Shown: positions 1 to 64,000 of the stretch, piece by piece
How positions within the stretch are numbered: the first letter of the stretch is position 1
Layout of the letters: every line of letters starts with the position of its first letter
Source of the DNA: Trematomus loennbergii
Lineage: Eukaryota; Chordata; Actinopteri; Perciformes; Nototheniidae
Direction: 5' to 3'
Assembly (NCBI GenBank): GCA_012861695.1
Contig: JAAOOA010000055.1
Span: forward strand, 1,847,712-1,911,711
DNA: 64,000 bases
Program-made: the position numbers and the translations under genes
Notes under the pieces: generated by a model
Database searches by the model: none
Told to the model about the DNA's origin: nothing
Seen by the model: the letters and a program-made list of their open reading frames with translations, nothing else

Positions 1-3000
1 TGTAATTCTAAGCCTCAAAGTGTATGTTTTGGTTTATTTATAAAGAGATGATTTCATTTTCCCGAACGCAAACTTGACTGTGGGAACAACGAAATAAGGG
101 GAGACTGAGTGCAAGAGGAGATGCTATGATAGAAGTGATACAGAGAAAAAGGATTGATGGAATCAGAAAAAAGTTATTGTAAACAGGTGAAGCCACTGGT
201 GTCTAGCTAGCTAAAGCTTTTCATTTCTACTGATTCCATTACACTTCTCTGTGTCTGAGCACAAACACCGTTAGCAGGACAAACACCGCTGCCTCTGCAC
301 ACCAATGGGATCCCTCATAAAAGGGCCTGCAAATAAGAGACGGGGCAGGACACCTCTCGGGAAATCAAACACAATAATCCCCACATTGCTTCAGATGCTC
401 TTGGGTTGCTTATTTAACAATAAAAGACAGGGGTCACATCACCTTTTAAACCAATCACAGAGGGTCTTGGAAAGACATCAGCAGCTGTCATGGGCCAAAC
501 GCAGAAAAAACGATTACGAAGAAAGACTCTCCAGGACCGGAGAAATGAAATAAGTTACGGAGACAATAACTCTAACTGAGTTGGGCGAGTTTTAAGTGAG
601 TCATTCGACAGCTGGACAGCAGCGGGCCGGGGATCACTTGATCATTTATGAAACTGTGAGAAGCAGAATGGGGTTTTAATAAAGATGAGACGAGGGCAGA
701 GAAAATGTGATTTCTCCCCTGACCTTGAAAATACCATCCGGACTCTATGGGAGTTTCAAAATACAGGATTTAACGATATTACAGATTTGAAATAAATACA
801 AACAGTATAAGGGGGATTTTTGGGAGGTTTTTTCCAGTTGACCAAATTAAAAAGCAGTTTTCATCTTCAATATTCTCCTTCCTTCCCTTATTTACTCACC
901 TATTATAATCAACACATTACTTTCACTCAGAAGGGGCGGAGTCATTTATTATTTTCTATTTTGTGTTGCTAAGTGTGTCCAGTCTTGACATGGCTCATTA
1001 AGGCCTGAGCAGACAAAGCCCTGGGTGAAAATGCTCATGTGCTGAGGCATGGAGGAGAAAATCAAGTGGCTGTAAGACTGGGAAAGTGTGTGCACTTTTC
1101 AGGAAGGTCGGATAAGAGTCCTTCAGGGATACTTCCCCAACATACCGGAGGATACTCAACATGCTGAGGACAATCAAGATGTTGCCCTGTGGTTTTTAAG
1201 GGGGGGGCCGAGAGCGCCTGATGAGAGCACTAAGCGTTCAGTCCACAAACAAAAGAACCTGAGAGGCTCCTTGACAGAAAGAGGTACGTGATAAAGGTCT
1301 TCAGAAGTCCAAAAGTGGAGGAGCGACTGACATAAAGAGCACTACACAGCGAGCGTTGCTGGCTTAAAAAGGAGACCAGATCCAAACCGAACCACACACA
1401 CCAAACAGAAAGTAGTGCCAACCTTAAAATGTCCTCCATCAATCAACAAAATAATGTTGACTAATTTCTGCTGTACTCTATTAGACTAGAACATCATTCG
1501 GACCCGGGCAGAAATAGATCCAACGTCGGGTTCTAGTTATCTCAAATAAACGGTATCTATGTCACAACAAGCAAGCTACATTTTGCAGATTTTCTTTCTT
1601 GACTCCCTAGAAAACGTAGACTCAGCAGCCTGTGACGACCTGGCCTCACACACTTGCCTCCTCCTCAGTGGGTCATCTCACTGTCCAGATGTGACAGGAG
1701 CTTCATAAGCTGGTGTGTGTTCATTCTGACTCAGCGGCTTCACATTAATCACCCAATTATCAGCCACAGCCAGCACCGTTGTCGCGCCAACCCGGCCCTC
1801 CTAATCCAATCACCTCGGGGGAGTGGGTCAGGGGTTGCTCTGATTGGATAACCCCGGGCTGGGTCGCCGAGCCCATGACCCGCTGCTTTGAATTGGTAAT
1901 GATGTTAATATTCTCCATATGGCGGTGTGTGTGTGTGCATCTGTGTGTGTCCCCAAGCATAGAGCCTCTCCGCAGGCTGAGCTGCACCCCGGCGTTAATG
2001 GCCGACGGAGACAGAGGTAAGAGCCAAAGTAGCACTATCCCCCCCCCCCGGGGCCAACCACTCGACGCAGCCCTTTCTCCAAATCCTCTTTCCCAGACTT
2101 CAGCTCCTCAAGTTGGCTGCCGCGCTGTAGCTCTCGGCACTGAGTCCCAGGCGGAGGTCCGTTTTCTTTCCATGCTTCCTTGGCATCCACTCCTTCAGGT
2201 CTAAAGAAACTCTTGATTTGAGAGCTGGGAATAGCCAGACAGATCTGCCAGTGAAGGGAAATCTGATAAAAACAAGAAAGTTGGAAGGCAACTTGGCAAA
2301 CCTACTGTTTTTTTTTTTGACTGGGAGGAAAGTGGAATACACTGTATTTTTTAAAAGCTACAAAAAGTCAAATTCAGTTGAACGCATGTAATAAAAACAG
2401 AACCAAAAACACTGAAAACTCAAAATGCAATGGGCCATATTTATGTGCTTTCTTTTGGAGAGCTACAATGAGGATGGACGTGTTTGACACTTAAAGTGAA
2501 ATATTCAAATGTGTGCTTCAATTTCATCGCCATCCTTCTGACTCATTCCTCTCCTCTCTCCATTTCTCCCATCTGTGAGGTGCTTTGCTACATCTCCTGT
2601 ACTATCCATGCACACACATACACACATACACACTCACACTCACCTCCTTCACTCCCACCCCTCCAGCTGCAGCCCCAGCCGGCTCCACACAAAGGCAGGC
2701 CAAATGTATGCTAATGGGAGCCAGGCCAATGGTGGAGCCGCACTCATTTTGAGAGGAAATGGCTTTCAATAATGGCGGCCCCCGGGGGATTTCGCACAAA
2801 GTTCAGCTCCACTTTGAAAAATGCATTCAATTCACTGCTCTCTCTTTTTCTCCTGTTCTTTCCCCTCCATGAAAAAAAAGAAAAAGATTTCCCGGAATAT
2901 ATTTGCGTCCTCCCTCCTCTCGCCTCTGTGTTTATGCTAGTGGGAGTTTTTGAGGGGGGGGGGGGGACTGAGGAGTCATGATTTATCTTGACAGAAACAA

Positions 3001-4117
3001 GAACACAAACATGTGAGTTTGAATAGTGTTCAAACTCTATCTGGCACTGCTCCTCAAATGTCCCAAGAAGCATGATAACTGTACTGTGTGCATTTCAAAC
3101 GAATCCTATCCTGGGGTCTTGGGCCTAAAAATACTTCAAAGAGGAGACAAACAACAATTAGATAACAACGGGAATATTTCTTGAGCTAATGAACATTATC
3201 CGAACCGTACTTTTTATCTGAACGCCTCAAAATACAAGCCACAGAATATGAGAGCTGCTCCATCTTCATTACTCAAAGAGGCTAGAACAGAGAATCGGAC
3301 CTTTTCACAGGAAGCATATTGCCGTGTCATCGCAGGGTAAACACGGCTGTAATTAATAACATATGGAATAACAGCCGTTTGTTCTATGCAATGACATTGG
3401 GTCATCTTGCTTTAAAACCTATTCAAACGGTTAATGGTTTTCCAAGATTCTTGTCGACTAATCATTTCAGAAATAAAACTTTCATTTCTGAACGCCTGGG
3501 GAGGTTTTCAATTTTCCGGACTTGCCTCAATATTATTCCGGAGAAAGTTCTGATAAGTGCTTCTTTTATCTGCGCCTGAGTGCAGTCTGAGCTGTCAAAG
3601 GTCATGCAGGTGTCTCTCGGTGTGTCTGTCTTCATTTGGGTTTGTCTCCACAGCTGGATAATCTGTCCCTGCGCTCATCCTCATGTCCCTCCTCTCCCTC
3701 AGATTCTCAGTGTGTGTGTGGTGTGTCCCCCCCCCAAGCTGGTGCTGATGTCTGAGCTTCCCTGGTGCCTGTCATATCAGGGGGGGCAATAACCCGTGAA
3801 ATGACTGTTCTCTTTTTCTCACTCCGCCTCCTTTCCATCCCGGTGTCCCTTCTCTTCCTCATTCTCGTCCTCTCACTTTCCTCGCTCCACTTCGCTTTCG
3901 GGGGGGGGCCGCCAACATCACAAAGATGGTGCTTGCTCGGCGTGTGCACACACACACACACACACACACACTCTCACGGACTGTAATGAGGAGAGGTATG
4001 TGTGTGTACCTCATTTGACATGGGAGAGTTTAAACAAATGAAAAAGGAACATGTGCGGTTCTGTTAAACCCACACTAGAGGGTATACATTCTTCATACCA
4101 CCCCCTCTGCGTGTGTG

Positions 4118-4157
<40 letters not shown>

Positions 4158-4279
4158 AGATCCTCCTGCCTGTGCCCTGCTCTCTGGAGAGCTGAGCACT
4201 CCTATTCCTAGGATGAGTAGACGCTCCCAAGGCAAACACTCCAGATTTAATTATAAGCTCCAAAGAGGATTAGTCTGTG

Positions 4280-4340
<61 letters not shown>

Positions 4341-4417
4341 TGTGTATTGGAGACACAAAGGGAGGGAGTGGCAAAGTTGTCCCTTTATTTCCTGCATCGT
4401 GGACAGAGTGGTCTCAC
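1..4417 (-). other. pard3b intron (3' portion, runs off the window)
   Basis: No convincing exon was found. The stretch holds short CA/TG tracts (about 2610-2650, 3946-3970, 4121-4156, 4280-4346), a C-run at 2039-2049, and G-runs at 2957-2968 and 3901-3908. Open frames here are short and show no recognised family. Confidence 0.6.
4280..4346 (+). repeat. (TG)n microsatellite
   Basis: Nearly pure TG repeat of about 67 bp, about 70 bp from the donor of the 4418-4494 exon and located downstream of it in the gene; a second TG tract lies at 4121-4156. Confidence 0.95.
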
Positions 4418-59789
<55,372 letters not shown>

Positions 59790-60149
59790 CTACTTCTCTA
59801 CACCCCTAATACCTGCTTTACATAATAAGTGCTGCGTGTGATCGCTGACGATTGAGGCAGCGTATCTAATGCACTGGCTGATAATGCATGCTCCTACAGC
59901 ACCCTGATTATACTCAAACAGAGACGGATTCAAGAGTCGATACGATATTACTTTATTTGTCAGATCAGGTCTGAAATTTCGGATGGAAGAGGTAAAAGAA
60001 ACCGGCAGGTGTTGTGTACCGGAAGAGAGATGCAGGTGTAGTGAGGGAAAGGAAGAAAGCTACTGTAGAGAGGTTATTTCCATTTGGAGATGAAAGGCGC
60101 AGGCGGAGAGCGAGACATTTCTAAAGGAAACATAATAACCTTTTCATAC

Positions 60150-60168
60150 CTCCTCCTGCTGGAGCACG
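60150..60168 (-). CDS. pard3b: candidate 19-nt microexon upstream of PDZ3
   Basis: On the minus strand a pyrimidine tract ending CCCCCAG precedes 19 nt, followed by GAG|GTATGA, a usable donor. Read with two bases from an upstream exon it gives VLQQEE and ends in phase 0, exactly what the next exon at 59744 (starting KGEEEGS) needs. Par-3 proteins have a variable acidic/glutamine linker between PDZ2 and PDZ3, so such a piece would fit. Nothing else supports it, and short AG...GT pairs arise by chance. Confidence 0.3.
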
Positions 60169-60419
60169 CTGGGGGAGGAAAGGGGGAGCATGGAGGCGCA
60201 GAGGAGCATTTAAAAGTAATAACCCATCCCTGAGGTATTCTCTCGTTTACCCCCCCCCTCCTCCCTCTTTACATTTCACCCTTATCTCTCAATCTTACTG
60301 TACTGTACCTCCATCTCTCCCCCTTCCTTCTCTCCTTTCCACAGGTCGCTCTCTACACCCTTCACCCACTCCTTTAATGTGGAGAAAGTGACCGTGGTGG
60401 CAGCAGCAGAATATATGAT

Positions 60420-60443
60420 GGGGGGGGGGGGGGGGGGGGGGGG
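60420..60443 (+). repeat. G24 homopolymer
   Basis: Longest of several G runs in the window (others of 13-16 at 20763, 42652, 52633 and 63184). Such runs are prone to length error. Confidence 0.97.
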
Positions 60444-61137
60444 AGACAAATGGCCACAAAAGGGAAATGTGATGGCAGAATGGAGAGTGGGAGAAAAGGC
60501 AGTCTCAAGGGTGAAGAGGATGAATTGAAGGTTAAAAGTGTGTGTACAGTACATGCTGTTTTTTCTCGCTTTTCTCACTTTAGTTGAGGCTAAAAATACA
60601 TTTGAGGAATAAGCAAGAGACGGTGAAAAACCAAGAAAGATCTAAGGGAAATGTGCAGAAATATGCATGTACATTACACCAGCCGTAGCACTTGTCACAG
60701 CTCTACAGATGAGAGCACCCGCAGCAGGATTGCGGCAGCCTTACATCACACAGCGCTGAATCACCATGTTCACATTTCCTGTCGTCGAGGCACAGTGTTG
60801 AAGGAGTCAAATGTGGCCTCCAGGAAATGTTGTAAGATTCACGACCCTAGAAGCTCCCTCTCAACCTCGCTGTGATTTTCCAAACAGGGATTCTGTCTCC
60901 CTCGTCTGTGATGCTACGTCTGGGTGCGTATTAAAACAACAGACCTTTATAGCCGTTAGGCCAGGATGGATACTACTTATTAAAATGTGAGTCATGGCTC
61001 AGGTGAAGGAGCTGAACCTGAGTAAAGAAAATCCTGAGGTACTACAACGCACTGATGCAAGTCACTGCTCTCACTCTGGATTGCAAACATTTACAAACTA
61101 GTTCAATGACTGATATCTGATTTGGACAACTATATTT

Positions 61138-61176
61138 AAGTGGACCTATCATGCTATATTTGAATAATATAGTGTA
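61138..61176 (+). repeat. duplicated left end of the 61447-61925 element
   Basis: Identical over 39 bases to 61450-61488 (AAGTGGACCTATCATGC... to ATATAGTGTA), about 310 bp upstream in the same orientation. After it the two sequences diverge, so this is a truncated second copy or the relic of a nested insertion. Confidence 0.8.
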
Positions 61177-61446
61177 TCTCAAGGCTGGTTTTAATGTGTC
61201 GGTAAAGGGATTCATAAGAGTGCTTATTTTTAAGTGTATATCCGGCTATTGATCTTTTTACAGAACAATACCATTTTGGATTAATCCTGCCCTTGAAAAC
61301 ATGAATCTAAATCTTTTATTAATGTGGTTAATGTCACTTGGGAGCAGTGGAACAAGCTGTAAACATTGACAGACAGAAAAAACATAAGCCTTAAGACTTG
61401 TTTTTAATGGCCATTTGATTAACATAAGGCCACTTTTTGATTTTCT

Positions 61447-61925
61447 TTAAAGTGGACCTATCATGCTATATTTGAATAATATAGTGTAGGACCATACCTA
61501 TATAGGCATATTTATACTTTTTTTTTTTTCAAAATACCAAACAGGTCATGCATTTTAGCCATGCCTCATTTTGCTCAATTTGACAATTTCTAGCTCTGGG
61601 CAGATTCATGAGAACAGCACCATCTACTGGCCTGGCATATGTACTACATCGTCTCAGCGCTTTCGAACGGCAATGGCCGTGGCTGTCCTCCTGATTGGTG
61701 GAGTTGGCCCAATAGCCGTAGCGCCACCGTCCTGACGTCAGGACAGTGTTCAAATCTGGATCAGTTTTTATCAGATCCGTTGCAGCCCCTTTTTTTAGAG
61801 TTTGGGTATGGAGGAAATAGAGAGGGTTGTGTTTTCTGACACTTGGTGAGTTCCCTGGAACACCGGGGACACATATTCATGTAGAAAAGACGTACAAAAG
61901 CATTTGCATGATAGGTCCCCTTTAA
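61447..61925. mobile_element. 479-bp inverted-repeat element
   Basis: The left end TTAAAGTGGACCTATCATGC (61447-61466) and right end GCATGATAGGTCCCCTTTAA (61906-61925) are inverted repeats with one mismatch in 20. There is no open frame of a transposase, so it is non-autonomous. TTAA at both ends could be part of the element or a target duplication. Thirty-nine bases of its left end recur at 61138-61176. Confidence 0.8.
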
Positions 61926-62029
61926 GGAAAGCAAGGTCTGGTCACAGTTACAGTAAACGCCAATTTAAACTGGTTTCTGGTCCGTGCATTTAAATAAGCA
62001 ACAATATTGCTTTCACACATACTCATTAA

Positions 62030-62125
62030 AGGAGTTACGTACTATACGTGTTGGGGTTTTCCCTTTCCTGTGGAGTTAGAACAGGTTTTTTGTGCATGTA
62101 AATGGTCTGCAAGGGTGTTCCCTCC
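62030..62125. mobile_element. reverse-oriented fragment of the same element family
   Basis: GTGCATGTAAATGGTCTGC at 62092-62110 is the exact reverse complement of the box found at 23969, 41386 and 49326. Neighbouring bases (TTTCCCTTTCCTGTGGAGTT) match the reversed CAGGAACGGGA segment loosely. Confidence 0.55.
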
Positions 62126-64000
62126 AGAGATGGGGCACCTGAAAGCTGCAGACGGACACACCGATGAACACATGATCTTACCCCAGGCTAAAGTTCAATT
62201 ACCTAGCTACAAATGTATTAAAATGACATCACCCCTTTGCCCTAATTAAAAAATGTAAGAGTTTATATTACTGAGAGAGTAGGTGCACTGCAGGTTTCAG
62301 GTTTCTTCATCACTTTATATTGAACTTTGTCTCTGCTGATAATCACCTCTCAGCCGCTGCTCGTATTCACTTCCTTGATATGCTGATAACACGTTAAATC
62401 AAGCAAAACAAGTCCAGGAATCTTTTTTCTATTTCAGTACAATACACGACTTTCAGTCAGGGCTTATTTTTATCAACAAGGCTGCTACTCAAAACCGAGA
62501 GGAATTACAAAGACACCACTTCCTGCCCGAGAGACACTTGAGAGGTGTCAGGTGGCACCCTGGGAGGTTTTAAATACCTCTGTGATGGAGCTGAATAACA
62601 CACAGGGTGGAGGTGGACGGATCACAGCGCAGCGGCTCTGGGAAGTTATCAAATGCAAGTGAACACGCTCTTTTTTTGTATCCGATTGAAATCTATTTAA
62701 AGCTCAGTGGTGGTCCAAACTCACTCTCTCACACTCCTCTCTGAAGTCCTCTCCTTGGGGGCCGATTGTCCCCAGGGGGGGGGCTCCCCTCTGTTAGCCC
62801 TAAGCTCTTTAACAAGCTCTTAAGCCAGGAGAGACCACCCTCTTCAACACCCAAATGAGGAAACAAAACGGAGCTTTTTCTTTCCCCAGGGTGGGTGGTG
62901 AAGAAAGGATGGGTGGTGGTGGGGGTGAGGGTGGGGGGGTGATACACAGCGATTACACAGAGCCTTTTGTCGCTGAGGATTTCTAAATGGGGGTTTCAAA
63001 GCGGCGGGATTAGCGGTGAGAGCGACATTCAATTAAGATGAGATCTCGCCACGCTCCGACGGCAAACCACGCCGCTGCCAATTAATCGCCTTAATGTCTG
63101 CCGCCGTACACCTTTACCGCACAATGAGGAGAAAGGAAAGTGAAATGACTGATTGGGGGGATGATTCCAGTTATTTGGGAAAAGGGGGGGGGGGGGAGAA
63201 GCTCTAAGACAGACTGACAGAGAAAGGGAAAGAGGGATGGATAAAAAGAAAAGCTGTCTCACGACCCTGCTTCCTGTGAGCTGGCCTAGGCTTGCTCCCA
63301 GCGGAGGTGTGGACCATGTGCAGCGTGACCCCCCCCATCCTGTCCTTGGCATTATTCTACACACACACTTTCACCCACAAAAACTCTCAAAACAAAACGA
63401 GGGAGAAATGCTGACAGCAATGAAAGTGTGATAAGAAGTTATCACTTTTTAATTACTCTGAGGCTGCGTGAGAGTACGGGAGACGGAGAAGACAGTCTTC
63501 TTCTTTAAAAATGAGGCTAATTCCCCCCGCTTTGCTGTTATTCTGAAAGAGACCACTGTGTGCTTCAACAGAAGCTGCTCATGAAACATCAATACCCCTC
63601 TCTATTGAAACCAATCAATCAGCAGTTCAGCTTCTAAAAGTCCACTTTGCTCGTACAAGGAGGTTGAAAGAGAGTATAAATCTTGAGGGGTTGGCAGCAG
63701 GATGGTGCAGGGAGAACAAACACCAGCCTTTTAACCTGCTGACCCGGGGAAAATCTGCTGTGTCAGCGACTTTCTGTCCTGCTGAAGTGTCATTTGGGAC
63801 CGCGCTGACCTCTGACCAGCTCCAGGGCTCAGCTGACCTCCAATCTCCAATGCGTTCCTTAAGTTAAGTATTAGCATCACTCAGTGAATTCCCGGTTCAG
63901 GTTTGAGCCAGATGTTGGATTTAACAATCATTAAGAAGCTTTGCTGTGAGACATTAACTTATGTTCATCCCGATGTACAGCTGTGACTTTCCCTGAAGTC

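Noticed and set aside
1..4417. Terminal pard3b exon with PFRQDVPPSP
   Set aside because: Searched by eye on the minus strand and not found; it probably lies before the window.

Overview
The window looks like vertebrate, most probably teleost fish, genomic DNA. It is intron-rich, has very dense (CA/TG)n microsatellites, and carries a 5'-truncated LINE with a fish L2/CR1-like reverse transcriptase plus several short inverted-repeat elements of types common in fish genomes. The organism call is inference; no database was searched.

One gene dominates. On the minus strand, 13 exons between 59744 and 4418, and perhaps a 19-nt microexon at 60150-60168, encode the 3' half of a Par-3 family polarity scaffold. 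Residue patterns match vertebrate PARD3B (Par-3 beta) better than PARD3: KSMDM-VADES, SSSLESLQTAV, KKKGF-LLRFGKKK, DPNYARI and LDGLYAKVNK. Going 5' to 3' in the gene (descending coordinates), the layout is: the third PDZ domain (exons at 59559-59744 and 56558-56719); a low-complexity linker (55642-55715 with a coding-like extension to about 55057, then 50696-50816 and 49870-50016); the KSMDM/VADES segment (49068-49144 and 46559-46600); the SSSLESL block (39517-39716); the lysine-rich block (38613-38798); RFGKKK (26138-26243); DPNYARI to YAKVNK (25742-26009); and two C-terminal exons (18707-18818 and 4418-4494). The 5' exons (N-terminal domain, PDZ1, PDZ2) lie beyond 64000 and the last exon lies before position 1.

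Exon-intron borders are canonical AG/GT and conserved peptides are clear, but reading frames break repeatedly by one base inside short C/G runs. A draft assembly with homopolymer errors explains this best. A decaying gene copy cannot be excluded from this window alone.

Introns hold seven (CA)n tracts of roughly 190-320 bp, many G runs, a LINE fragment at 14165-15290 with an inverted solo tail at 12131-12211, a family of inverted-repeat elements with TTAAAGGGGCCCTATT-like ends, a 479-bp element at 61447-61925, a hAT-like element at 30284-30845, another element at 59033-59383 and a compact hairpin at 39199-39260. No second protein-coding gene, tRNA, rRNA or CRISPR array was recognised.
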